Positions 10,450-22,002 of a stretch of DNA of 53,844 nucleotides are shown here, one piece after another (position 1 is the first letter of the stretch; each line of letters starts with the position of its first letter). Source of the stretch: Nemertoderma westbladi (taxonomy: Eukaryota > Xenacoelomorpha > Nemertodermatida > Nemertodermatidae); assembly GCA_032718475.1 (NCBI GenBank), contig JAUCBJ010003873.1, forward strand, positions 1 through 53,844. The letters are read 5' to 3'. A program made the translations under genes and the position numbers. Below the pieces are notes generated by a model. It was given only the letters and a program-made list of their open reading frames with translations. It did not search any database and was not told the origin of the DNA.

Positions 10450-10965
10450 ACAATGCTGCCTTTGAGTAGAGGTGAGGTGTGGTTGGACTGGTTCCCCTTC
10501 CAAGCTGGGCTAGGCATGCTTGCTAATGCGCAAGCATGTCAACGAAGGAGAGAGCTAAGCTGGAGACGGGGCATTTTAATAAGTTAATTACGTTTAGATC
10601 AATAAAAAACACATTTCTTAAAGCAAATCTCTTGAACTAATTAAAAACTATAATGGAATGGGGTATGGGGAATACAGTTGTATAATTTTTAAGTATAATT
10701 ATTTAATTCTTACACTAGAAAATAATTAATATCCTTTAAGAGCCAGGTGAAAATGCTGTTTTCACCCTAATCAACTTAATTAACTAATTAACTGCTATTA
10801 TCTTAGCTTCTTGAAGGCCACACGGAAATTCAACTTGGAAAATTTCTAAACTTTTGCCAGACTACATGTGTACCAAGTTTTGATAGATTTCATTAAAATT
10901 TGGCTGAGTTATTAACATTTAAAATTGAAGACGACAGAACAACAGACACACCGATTGAGTTGGTG
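10450..10965 (-). repeat. Dispersed repeat family R1, reverse-oriented copy
   Basis: The reverse complement matches 31600-31990 over about 400 bp with indels, sharing for example TTGGTACACATGT, AAGAAGCTAAGATAA-like, TTTTTAATTAGTTCAAG and AAGAAATGTGTTTTT. The left end (GAGGTGAGGTG ... GGACTGGTTCC) corresponds to one unit of the minisatellite that is expanded at 32028-32560. No ORF. Confidence 0.65.
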
Positions 10966-10973
10966 GATTGAGA

Positions 10974-11062
10974 AATGTGCCGTGGATTTTCACGCCACAT
11001 TTCATAAATTGCCGCGGCTTTCAAGGCACATTTCGTAAAGTGCCGTGGCTTTCACGGCGCAT
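10974..11062. repeat. Three tandem hairpin units (GCCGTGG...CCACGGC type)
   Basis: Three units of about 30-33 bp. Each contains a GCCGYGG half, a TTTCA spacer and a CACGGC-like half followed by ACATTTC or GCATTT, so each can form a short hairpin. It abuts the large AGCAAC array. Confidence 0.5.
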
Positions 11063-11158
11063 TTAACGGCAACTTATGCCCCATAGAACACTATGCATTC
11101 CTTTTGTGGGTTGTGTTGTCCGGTGTGGGCCACCGTAGGTAGGTGCTAAAATGCACAA

Positions 11159-13660
11159 CGAGCAACAATGACCAACAACGAGCAACAATGAGCAACAACG
11201 AACAACAATGAGCAACAACGAGCAACAACGAACAACAATGAGCAACAACGAGCAATAATAAAGTACAACAACGAGTAACAATGAGCAACAATGAGCAACA
11301 ACGGGCAACAATGAGCAACAACGAGCAACAATGAGCAACCATGAGTAACAACGAGCAACCATGAGCAACAACGAACAACCATGAGCAACAACGAGCAATA
11401 ATAAAGTACAACAACGATAAACAATGAGCAACAATGAGCAACAACGAGCAACAATGAGCAACAACGAGCAACAATGAGCAACAACGAACCACAATGAGCA
11501 ACAACGAGCAACAATGAGCAACAACGAACCACAATGAGCAACAACGAGCAATAATAAAGTACAACAACGAGCAACAATGAGCTATAATAAAGTAGAACAA
11601 CGGGCAACAATGAGCAACAACGAGCAACAATGAGCAACAACGAGCAACAATGAGCAACAATGAGCAACAACGAGCAACAATGAGCAACAACGAGCAACAA
11701 TGAGCAACAACGAGCAATAATAAAGTACAACAACGAGCAACAATGAGCTATAATAAAGTAGAACAACGGGCAACAATGAGCAACAACGAGCAACAATGAG
11801 CAACAATGAGCAACAACGAGCAACAATGAGCAACAACGAGCAACAATGAGCAACAACGAGCAATAATAAAGTACAACAACGAGCAACAATGAGCTATAAT
11901 AAAGTAGAACAACGGGCAACAATGAGCAACAACGAGCAACAATGAGCAACAATGAGCAACAACGAGCAACAATGAGCAACAACGAGCAACAATGAGCAAC
12001 AACGAGCAATAATAAAGTACAACAACGAGTAACAATAAGCAACAATGAGGAACAAAGAGCAACAACGAGCAACAATGAGCAACAACGAGCAACAATGGGC
12101 AACAACGAACAACAATGAGCAGCAACGAGCAACAATGTGCAACAACGAGCAATAATAAATTACAACAACGAACAACAATGAGCAACAACGAACAACAATG
12201 ACCAACAACGAGCAACAATGAGCAACAACGAACAACAATGAGCAACAACGAACAACAACGAACAACAATGAGCAACAACGAGCAATAATAAAGTACAACA
12301 ACGAGTAACAATGAGCAACAACGGGCAACAATGAGCAACAACGAGCAATAATAAAGTACAACAACGAGAAACAATGAGCAACAACGAGCAACAATGAGCA
12401 ACAACGAACCACAATGAGCAACAACGAGCAATATTAAAGTACAACAACGAGCAACAATGAGCAACAATGAGTAACAACGAGCAACCATGAGCAACAACGA
12501 GCAACAACGAGCTATAATAAAGTACAACAACGAGCAACAATGAGCAACAACGAGCAACAATGAGCAACAACGAACAACAATGACCAACTACGAGCAACAA
12601 TGAGCAATAATGTATGCAACAATGAGCAACAACGAGCAACAATGAGCAACAACGAACCACAATGAGCAACAACGAGCAATATTAAAGTACAACAACGAGC
12701 AACAATGAGCAACAATGAGTAACAACGAGCAACCATGAGCAACAACGAGCAACCATGAGCAACAACGAGCAACAACGAGCTATAATAAAGTACAACAACG
12801 AGCAACAATGAGCAACAACGAGCAACAACGAGCAACAATGAGCAACAACGAACAACAATGACCAACTACGAGCAACAATGAGCAATAATGATCAACAATG
12901 AGCAACAATGAGCAACAACGAGCAACAATGAGCAACAACGAACCACAATGAGCAACAACGAGCAATAATAAAGTACAACAACGAGCAACAATGAGCAACA
13001 ATGAGTAACAACGAGCAACCATGAGCAACAACGAGCAACCATGAGCAACAACGAGCAGCAACGAGCTATAATAAAGTACAACAATGAGCAACAACGAGCA
13101 ACAATGAGCAACAACGAACAACAATGACCAACTACGAGCAACAATGAGCAATAATGATCAACAATGAGCAACAACGAGCAACAATGAGCAACAACGAACC
13201 ACAATGAGCAACAACGAGCAATAATAAAGTACAACAACGAGAAACAATGAGCAACAACGAGCAACAATGAGCAACAACGAACCACAATGAGCAACAACGA
13301 GCAATATTAAAGTACAACAACGAGCAACAATGAGCAACAATGAGTAACAACGAGCAACCATGAGCAACAACGAGCAACAACGAGCTATAATAAAGTACAA
13401 CAACGAGCAACAATGAGCAACAACGAGCAACAATGAGCAACAACGAACAACAATGACCAACTACGAGCAACAATGAGCAATAATGATCAACAATGAGCAA
13501 CAATGAGCAATAATGAGCAACAATGAGCAACAACCAGCAACAACGAGCAACAACGAGTAACAATGATAATCAACGAGCAACAATGAGCAACAATGACCAA
13601 TAACGAGCAACAATGAGCAATAACGAGCAATAATAAAGTACAACAACGAGCAACAATGAT
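11159..13660. repeat. AGCAACAACG/AGCAACAATG minisatellite array (long arm)
   Basis: About 2.5 kb of 10-bp units alternating GAGCAACAAC and GAGCAACAAT, with higher-order blocks that include AATAATAAAGTACAACAACG spacers. Because few stop codons occur, long overlapping minus-strand frames (up to 329 codons, Cys-Cys-Ser-Leu-Leu repeats) appear in all frames. They are artefacts, not genes. Confidence 0.9.
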
Positions 13661-14379
13661 ACTTATGCAGTATAATGTATCCCAGTAATCCCGAATATAT
13701 ATCAGTATATGTAGGATATAAATAAATTCCTAACAACCAAGAACTTAATAAAAAATACTTCCATACCCGAAATGTCATCAAGATGGTGCACAATACTGCT
13801 ATACCGGGACCTGTAGGCCTACAACTATTTATCAGTTTACCTGATTTCAGTCTATCAGTCTTGTTCTGTTCGGCTAGAATCGTTGAAACTTACAATACTA
13901 CAGTATAATATACATAATTATACATAACTTACAAACTAACAATACCTACTGTAGTGCTGGAGATAATAATTAATGAATTGCCGTAAAATCATGTAGTTCC
14001 GCCCCTCAACCTATTATCTGGTTCTGATTGTCTGATATACTGTACGGTACTGTGAAGTGAAGTGTGAACTGGTTTTCGTATTATTATTTTGTATTTTATA
14101 CAGTTGGACAGTGACCTGATTGCCCGGCAGTCCTGAAGTCTGCCTAGCGTTCTACATTACATTACAGACTACTGTATAGCTTGTGGGATGGGGTAGGCCA
14201 AGCCTTTTTTGTATTTGATTTGTTATTTTGTTTACTGGGTTAAGGTTCAGTTAGTTGCTGAGGAGTTACAGGGAAGTGGATACTGACCAACTACCGTATT
14301 GAAGCTTTATATTTTATTTATATTTTACTTGTGTATTATTGACCGGACCCTTATTACCTCAGCTATTTGTGACCGGACC
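13661..14379. other. Unique spacer of the 3.7-kb inverted structure
   Basis: AT-rich sequence between the two minisatellite arms. No ORF or RNA gene recognised. Confidence 0.4.
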
Positions 14380-14434
14380 CATAATCCTGTAACATGTCTT
14401 AACTTTCGTTTATTGTTTTGGTTACCACCAAAAT
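14380..14434 (+). repeat. Dispersed core repeat, copy B
   Basis: Matches the first half of the core (CATAAT..TGTAACATGT and ACTTTCGTTTATTGTTTTGG). It lies just inside the short arm of the AGCAAC inverted array. Confidence 0.55.
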
Positions 14435-14449
14435 TTATTGCTATTTTGG

Positions 14450-14825
14450 TTGCTTATTGTTGTTCGTTGTTGCTCATTGTTGCTCGTTGTTGTACTTTAT
14501 TATTGCTCGTCTGCTCGTTGTTGCTCATTTGTTGCTCATTGTTGCTCGTTGTTGCTCGTTGTTGCTCATTGTTGGTCATTGTTAGATTGTTGGTCATTGT
14601 TGTTCGTTGTTGTACTTTATTATTGCTCGTTGTTGCTCATTGTTGCTCGTTGTTGCTCATTGTTGTTCGTTGTTGCTCATTGTTACTCGTTGTTGTACTT
14701 AATTATTGCTCGTTGTTGCTCATTATTGCTCGTTGTTGCTCATTGATGCACGTTGTTGCTTGTTTTTGCACATTGTTGCTCGTTGTTACTCATTGTTGCT
14801 CGTTTTTGGTCATTGTTGCACGTTG
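14450..14825. repeat. AGCAAC minisatellite, inverted short arm
   Basis: Reads TTGCTCATTG / TTGCTCGTTG on the plus strand, the complement of the long arm, including the same AATAATAAAGTAC spacer inverted. The frames at 14299-14835 and 14438-14746 are artefacts of this array. Confidence 0.85.
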
Positions 14826-14844
14826 TGCATTTTAGCACCTACCA

Positions 14845-16718
14845 GGTAAGGTAGGCGCTAACCAATCCAGCCCCCCCCCCCCCGCCCCCCTCCTCTCTCC
14901 ACCAGAGTATGCACAAGGAACGCCATGTGATTGGAAAATTTTTTTAACCTGGGCAGCTACAGTGCCGCAAAATCTAAGCTAAAGTGCCGCTAAAGAACAG
15001 CTAAAAACCGGATAATTATCCCGCTAAAAACGCCGCGATCGCGGGTACCACTTTTACGGCGATTATCCGGATATTATCTTATAAAGATAGCGGGATATTA
15101 GAAGGATGGTACATCCCGCTATTAGCGTGCTAATCGCTGGATATGTATTTGGTTGCTGGGCATGAAGTCCCCCTGTGGTACAAAAACATAATGCTGTCAA
15201 TTAAATTAAATCATTATCCATTTACCCATGGGGATGGAAGAACCATGTCTGGCTTCAAAGGTCGATTATTATGATTAACATCAGATAACTATTTGATTTA
15301 TAACAATACTAATCCAGACACTAAAATCTCTAAACCTTACTTTACCATTCTGTCTGAATAACACCCAATATTTTAAAGCATTATTACTGTACTACAGTAC
15401 TAAACATGCCAATAATAGAAGGGCTGAAGGGTCCAATCCAAATTACTATTCAAAACTCTAACTTTGCTTGAAAACCACATCTTAAGAGTAAGATTAACTG
15501 TAATAACTGTCTAATAAATAACAATAACAAAATAATAAAGTAAATAAGTAACAAAATAATAAAGATGTGAAATAACTGTCTGACAGTCCAGAAATCTGCA
15601 GTCTGACAGTTTGAAGAAATGCATACATAAAAGGTCATTCGCGGGCAAACAATTTCATTATGCACAATTCGTAAAGAAAGGCGAACAAAAAGTCAAAAGA
15701 GCATAGCAGCATAGAGAACGCACATAAAAATTGTCTAATTTAATACTGTTATTGGCAACACGATTCAATATAATAATGGAGGGAAATTCAAATAACAATG
15801 GTTCAGGACGGGCAATACTGCAATAATACAAGGGTACTGCTCACTAGGCTGTACTGCTCCACTGCAGTACCCGGTACTCAGGTACTGTAACTGTAAGTCC
15901 TGTTAGTTCTCCTGTCTGCCTGTGTAGTCCAGTTGTAGTCCTGTAGCTGTAGTCTGGTAGTCTTTATGTAGTTCTGTAATTTCGGGATGCGTGCTTGTTG
16001 TTTTTAAGCCTACTACTCTGCTACTGTACTACCGGTACACTACTACACTGCGAAATCAAATATCCAACAGTCCAATATTATTAGAATGATGAATAAGAGT
16101 AGAGCGTACCGGTACAGTAGTTAGGCACAATACACAAACGCGAGCGAAGCGAGCGAAAATTTTTAGGCCTAACTCTTTTTAAAAATAGGCTATACTGGCA
16201 GTGGCAGACCGGTATAATTTCAAGTAGAGTGGCTGGATATGTTGCCATGTCAGTGCATTTTGCTACTGTACATGACATCCATTTCCGCGCCAGGATCCTC
16301 AATGCGCGCCACACGCCCCTGTTCCTTCGCGCCCGGATCCTAAATGCGCGCCACACATGTTGAGCAAACTCTACATAAATTCCAACCTGGCGCCGAGCGC
16401 GAGCGGTACGAGTCAGAGTTTTGCAGCATGAATTCCAACCCTGCTGCCTGCCACCTGCTGACCTGCCTGCCTGCAGCCTGGGCCTGACAGCCTGTGGAGT
16501 CTGGAGTCAGGTCAGGCAGTCAGGGTGTTTAGACCAGTAGCTGAGTATACCTGTATACGGGCCGTTCTGCCGTTATTGCTGTTTAATAACGTCAAAGTCT
16601 GAATGTTAACGTTGCGCTGTGCGCTATTGTTTTCTGGTTTTGCTCTTTCAGTCTTTGGCATTGGCAGATTGGCTTGGCAGGTACTTAATTGAACTTGAAC
16701 TCAACGCACAACGGCACT
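14845..16718. other. Non-coding stretch, nothing recognised
   Basis: Begins with a C tract (14871-14880, then a few more). At 16135-16380 it has a patch sharing GCGAAGCGAGCGAAA and GCGCGCCACAC with 6520-6850. Short frames at 15450-15665 and 16081-16356 have no recognisable domains. Confidence 0.4.
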
Positions 16719-16723
16719 CTACC

Positions 16724-17159
16724 CAGTCAGGAACACTGGTCACAATATGTCCAATTTACAGCCAGAATGTGTCCGCGGAAAACGCACTCAGAGTGAAATT
16801 TCTCCATAGAAAACAACTGAACAATGCTAAATTTCATTTGAAAACCGGCAGTGAAATTTTAACATTGGCATTCTAAAAATTATGCCATTAGAATCGCCAT
16901 AAAATTCTGTAGGCCTATAAATTAATTTGAGAATTAGAATCTCATCGGTGGGATAACTATCATAATATTAAAAATAAAAATGTGCTCAGCTTCTGCTTTG
17001 AGTACTAGTGCTGTAGTGGAGTTACAGCCAAAATATGTCCGGAAATATAATCGCAGCCTGTGAAGGACAAATAGTGGCTGCACGGACACTTTCTGGCTGT
17101 AAATATGTGGATAATTTTTGGCTGAGCTTCAGCCAGAAAGTGACCAGTGTTCCTAACTG
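16724..17159. mobile_element. Non-autonomous TIR element, copy 2 (5-bp TSD)
   Basis: Same termini and interior as 7929-8342, differing mainly by small insertions. It is flanked by CTACC at 16719-16723 and 17160-17164. The 85-codon frame across its left end is fortuitous. Confidence 0.87.
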
Positions 17160-17578
17160 CTACCGGTAGCTACAATTTCTAAATTTGGTGAATTTAGGCC
17201 TATCTGTGCTGATTGCTGATTTAGGCTACTGGGCTAGGCTAATTTAGGTAGGCCTAGTCCAGTAGTCAGTAGTCCTGGGTCAGTATCTGGGCAGCTGGGC
17301 TAGGCTGCTAGGCTTAGGCCTATACAGTCTGACAGTTATAGCAGTATTGGCTAACTTCAGTACCGGTACTTAGGCCTATTCCAGTTTCCAGTATTCTGAT
17401 ATTCTGTATTCAGTGATTGTATGGTATTTCAGTCAGCCTGTCAGTCAACAGGTCAGTCTTTCAGTATTTCTGTATTTAGCTCTGTACCTCGGTACCGGTA
17501 TCTGGCAATCAGGGTATGGAATTTATAAGTCAGTCTGTACGTCAGACAGTACCTAGCTGGGCTAGCTGCTGAGCTGTG

Positions 17579-18836
17579 TGTACGCGCTTTTGAAGACCTT
17601 TAGCAGTTTAACCTGCCAAAATTTATATGTCTTTTGGTTTATAAATAGACTTTAGAAGATGACAAATATTTAATACCAATAAACACAACATTAGCAGAAG
17701 CCAGCCTAGTGCGCGTCCATTCACCCGCTGGATATACCCGGGAGACTGGATTCTGAGGGCTTAGATTATTATTGCAGTGTAAGCTTACTGTATTGTATTA
17801 TTCGATTGATCGTTAATAAATTTCTGACTAATATTATTTACTTTCGGGAAATATTAACAGTTCCTTTAGGACGTGGCGCTCTATCTAGGTAAACAGAGAT
17901 ATGACTTATACTAATCACAACGGCAAGTCGGTAAGGCTTATGATTCACGTATGAGGCGCATTCTTTAGGAAATGCTTAGTTATCAGTCACAATCATGCAC
18001 ACTACCGGTAACACACAATACTGCTCACTAATTTGCCGACCGTCAATGAATTTTATCATATATAAAGAGAACAGCAACGAATCATGTAGTGCTTACCAAA
18101 TAGCATTAAGTTCACTACAAACCACAACAATATAAGTCGCAATCGCTATATATAACCCGTCTCTCTAACCTGTAGTGTATCAAGAAAATTGGGAAATTTG
18201 GGTTCTTTATATATGTTCTCCAAATAATATTCGACCAACTAATACAAAATATGACAACAGTAAAAGCATTAAGACGGTAGGTTAAGATATGATATGAATG
18301 ATATGTTATGACAAGATATGCACTGATAACAGTTATACGCTCTATAATTTAAGCCTACTAATGTTTCTTCTAAAGTATGAAACGAATTGACTCTAGAGCC
18401 GGTGTTCCTGGCCTAGATAGCAACAACACAACAGTATCACCAAAAAACAGTAAGACTGAACACTCCCAGGATGATCGGCCGAATACCTCCACATCGACAG
18501 AAAAAATCGCTCTGATTGGCTTAAGCCAAACAAAGAACCATGTGTCCAATGGCTGTTCCCATGTCAGCAACCAGCTGTTAGATGTCGTAATATGAATCAT
18601 CAAGGCTAAGCTGTGTAAAGGTATTTGGTGCATTGCCGGTTTTTTGCCTTACCATGTCCGCCAAAACACGTATATAGAAGAATGACTTTTATGTCCGTTA
18701 AAACACCTATAACGGTACCTTGCGGGCAAGGGGAATATATATATAGTTAGAGAGCCTTTTAGAGTATTCCAGCGCCTGGGGGGAAACTGGATTGCGAAGC
18801 AAAAGGGGCCAGTTATATCCCACATAAGCTTTTACA
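17579..18836 (-). repeat. 3' LTR of the minus-strand BEL/Pao element
   Basis: 1258 bp, bounded by TG...CA on the plus strand (TGTACGCG ... TTTTACA), so also TG...CA on the minus strand. It is almost identical to the other LTR. Frames at 18370-18633 inside it are fortuitous. Confidence 0.93.
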
Positions 18837-18914
18837 CCGCTCCCAGAAAATGGGATTTAAGTCTATAAAATATACAAAATCACAGTTTCTAATATACGTA
18901 AATACTCTAAACAG

Positions 18915-20366
18915 TTAGTCTTTCTTGCGCGGACGGCGTTTACGCAGTTTTTTAAAGCTAGCCAGAGTCCTTTTCTCTTTGGGGCGAGCCACTTTACAAG
19001 GAGGGCTATAACTCCTGGGTGAAGGGTGCAATATGATTGCATCAGAGGGTGTAGGATTATGGTCGGTGTATCCGCCAGTCGAAGTACCGGGTTGATTGAC
19101 ATCAACGTCCGGGGAGAGGGGTCTAATGGCTTTGAGAGCTCGTTTCAAGACAGCCGCTCTTACGGGTCCTTTACGAGTGGTCTGAACGAGGGCCGTGGGT
19201 GGACCATAGGCAGTTAGAAACCTCCGGGGTTTTATGGTTCTTTCCAACTCGCGTTCGCGGGCTCGGTATTCGTAAGGCCGTCGATATACTTCCTGTAACT
19301 CGGGGTGTGAGTTAACAAACAAGTCTCCATAGTCCGGATCCTGACGGATATAATTGATTAAGTTATAGGAATGAAGGTCGCTAGGATTAACACTCCTGAG
19401 AAATTTGCGTACGAATTTGGTTGAAATACATTCTCCGACGCGCTTCAGTAGCTCGTAACTTGATATGCGTGATTTCTGTTCAACCGAAGCGAATAGATAA
19501 GGATGGAACGCATAAACTCCTTCGTAAGCGCGTCCGGGATAATAGCGATGGCGCGAATCACAATGTAAATCAGCGTTCGCTTCACAAGCTCTGATGTAAC
19601 GTAGTGTGATCATTTCATCTACGCTTTCCAAATCATGATTAAAAGGGCAATCGAAACTGGCGTGTCCCTTTAGTTGACAATGGTGACATTGCGTCATAAA
19701 TTGAGGGCAAACCGCAAAAATATGCAAGTTATTGAGTCTGCAATATGCGCAATAAATTTCCATCGCCGGTTGTTCGTGGAAATAGGAACAGCGGACGACG
19801 TTTGTGTCCATGGGCGTAACATGGTCTCTCGATGCGCATAACCGACAACGTTGCCGAGAAACATAGTTGGCATGGCGATAATTGTACGCAGTGAGACACT
19901 GTGGACCTTGATACCATTCTAGGATGTAATCGTTGTCGCTGTTCCGGGCGCGATAGGCTGAATCTCCTCAGATTCTAGGCATATTGGTTCGTCTTCCCAG
20001 TCTGTTACGAATAGAATTTTCGTGATCTATTCTCGGTTTATCGTTACGACTCCGCTGGGTATGATATTTAAATAGAACCATTTCCCTTTCGGTGTCTACA
20101 TCGTCCGTATCATGTAAATCGATAGGATGGCCGGTAGTTAGGAAGTCCATATACGCACTATTACGATGCGTATAGCGAGCGGTGAATTTTCGATAGTCCA
20201 ATTCACGCGTAAGTTGCTCTTGGGACATCGGCGGTTCGATATAACGACCATCGTCCTCCGTAATGGTTGGATCGGTTTCACCGCGTATCAAGCTATCCAC
20301 AAATGCTTGTAAAGGTAGAGTATATCGCTCCCTGATACCAAGATCATCTTCTATCAACTCCGTCAT
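18915..20366 (-). pseudogene. BEL accessory ORF with zinc knuckle, split by one TGA
   Basis: Two minus-strand frames (20366-19968, 132 aa; and the frame from 19967 to 18915) are in the same phase, separated only by a TGA at 19968-19970. Together they make one 484-codon unit. It sits where env would be in other elements but has no signal peptide or membrane segment. The N-terminal third is acidic and polar. Codons 174-240 are cysteine-rich: CxxC pairs at 174/177 and 206/209, then a canonical CCHC knuckle CHHCQLKGHASFDC (227-240, bases 19647-19688). The C-terminus is strongly basic (KKLRKRRPRKKD), like a nuclear-localisation or nucleic-acid-binding tail. No family was recognised. A nucleocapsid-like or nuclear accessory role is inference. 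The TGA may be a simple nonsense mutation or a leaky stop. Confidence 0.6.
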
Positions 20367-22002
20367 ATCTGCTATCTGAGTTTATTAATATCGAAATGAG
20401 TTTATGTTTAGGCGAGCCGACGTCACTGCCTACCTCTCTTTGCCCCCGGACAGTGGGATTCTCAGCGCCGATGTACCGTCGTCGAGGTGTTTACGCCAAC
20501 ATGTAGCAACAGCACGACAACGATAACCGGCACAAGTCACTCCACTGTCCGTCCCAAAGGCTTGAATCCACTTTAGGTTCTTTCTATAGGAGAGTTGGGC
20601 TACTTTCACAATTGCGACTAGCTACTGTAAACATACTTTAGCAGTAACATTCACCTATAAACGCACAAATTCCACACAACTGTCACCAATTGTACACATA
20701 CAGGCCATTTGTCCGTTAGTCAGTGCCTTCCAGAATGTCACGTTATTACTGTGTATCCTTGGATACTAACAGTGTGCTATGTATTCTCTATGCTATGCAA
20801 TGGGACAAGCTTTCTGTTGTTCTTTTAACTTGCTTCTAATTCTAGCGTGGGTGTTGCTATGGTGACATTATGGAAAGCTAGCGGTAGAATTAGGGTAATT
20901 CTCATGCATACAGATCTGGGATGCTATTTAATAATAATTCTTTAATTGTCAATATCCTCTTTATGCATGATTTTATTAATTTTATCGGCTATTGACTATT
21001 ATTTATGTTGGAGATTCTCGCACTCTAATACACTCAATAGGATGAATCTCCGCTCCCATGATCTATTAATTAATGGAATTTTGGGAATGTTATAAATTGC
21101 ACAAAATGACAATTTATAAAATTCATTTAAAATATGAATTTAAATTTATTCCCGTGAATTTTATTATTTGATGTTAAAATTGACACAATTTTTATTCCAG
21201 AGCATGTCTGGGGACTGAGGATCCTTAATTCTATAAAATTGCCTTTTAAGAGTATCGGTAAGTGCTGCGATATCTTAATTGACTAGAAATGTTAAAGGAT
21301 CTGAATTTTACAGATTTTAATAAATATTAAATTAATATTTAAGATGGACACCGATTTATTCCAGAACTTGTCTGGGGACGTTAACCACTGATTCTAGAAT
21401 TTGTCTTTCAAGTATATCGGTGGGTGCCGCGATATCTTAATCGACTAGAATTACAGATGGTCAAAAGGTTTAACATATTTATTTGCGTTTTACGCTACTG
21501 TTAGAGGGACATCACGCTACTATATGTATTATTTAATATAAGGTAGAAGAGCAATATCGCACGAAGCAATGTCAGTGTGAAGAGGCAAGTCGTTTCCAAG
21601 GTCTACCCAGAGCTTGGTTTAGCCGAGACACGAGGATCTGAACTTTGCATTCCTAATACTCTGCCTACCAATAATACTTGAATATAGTAGTGGCTTTATT
21701 GTACTTTAATAAGTACGGACATTTCATCTTACTGTAGTCACGTATTTATAATATGATACGGACAGTAAGGAAAGAGAAAAAATAATTATTTCTCGCCGTC
21801 GCACTAAATATATATTATAAGTAATTACGTACGTAATAAACACTAATATATTGCACTAATCTACTAAATAATCACTAAAATAACATTCTACTAAATAAAA
21901 TTAAAGGAAACGATTATAATAAAATTACATAATAATACATACATAAATATAAAATAAAAACAAATATAAAATGATATAGTCACACGCCCACTCCATATGT
22001 TA
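20367..22002 (-). other. Non-coding stretch between pol remnant and accessory ORF
   Basis: No ORF. It contains a diverged direct duplication: 21191-21290 and 21355-21451 share TTTATTCCAGA, TGTCTGGGGA, ATATCTTAAT and GACTAGAA. The position inside an LTR element suggests an untranslated regulatory or packaging region or a splice-acceptor region for the accessory ORF; this is inference. Confidence 0.45.

Larger units (their letters stand above)
11137..14844. mobile_element. 3.7-kb inverted-repeat structure with minisatellite arms
   Basis: The outer ends are inverted copies: GGTAGGTGCTAAAATGCACA at 11137 onward, and its complement ending at 14844, with one mismatch over about 36 bp. Similarity stops abruptly outside. 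Each arm is an AGCAAC-type minisatellite (about 2.5 kb left, 0.4 kb right) in opposite orientation. The roughly 790-bp centre carries part of the dispersed core repeat (14380-14434). No transposase is present. Whether it moved as a unit or arose by palindromic duplication is open; no target duplication was assigned. Confidence 0.6.

Noticed and set aside
11063-13793. Many overlapping minus-strand ORFs of 67-329 codons rich in Cys-Cys-Ser-Leu-Leu
   Set aside because: They are translations of the AGCAAC minisatellite in every frame; no frame is favoured and there is no non-repeat protein sequence.
14299-14835. Plus-strand ORFs with the same Cys/Leu repeats
   Set aside because: They are the inverted short arm of the same minisatellite.
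18370-18633. 87-codon ORF (repeated at 29741-29938)
   Set aside because: It lies wholly inside the LTR, is present in both copies because the LTRs are near-identical, and shows no protein features.
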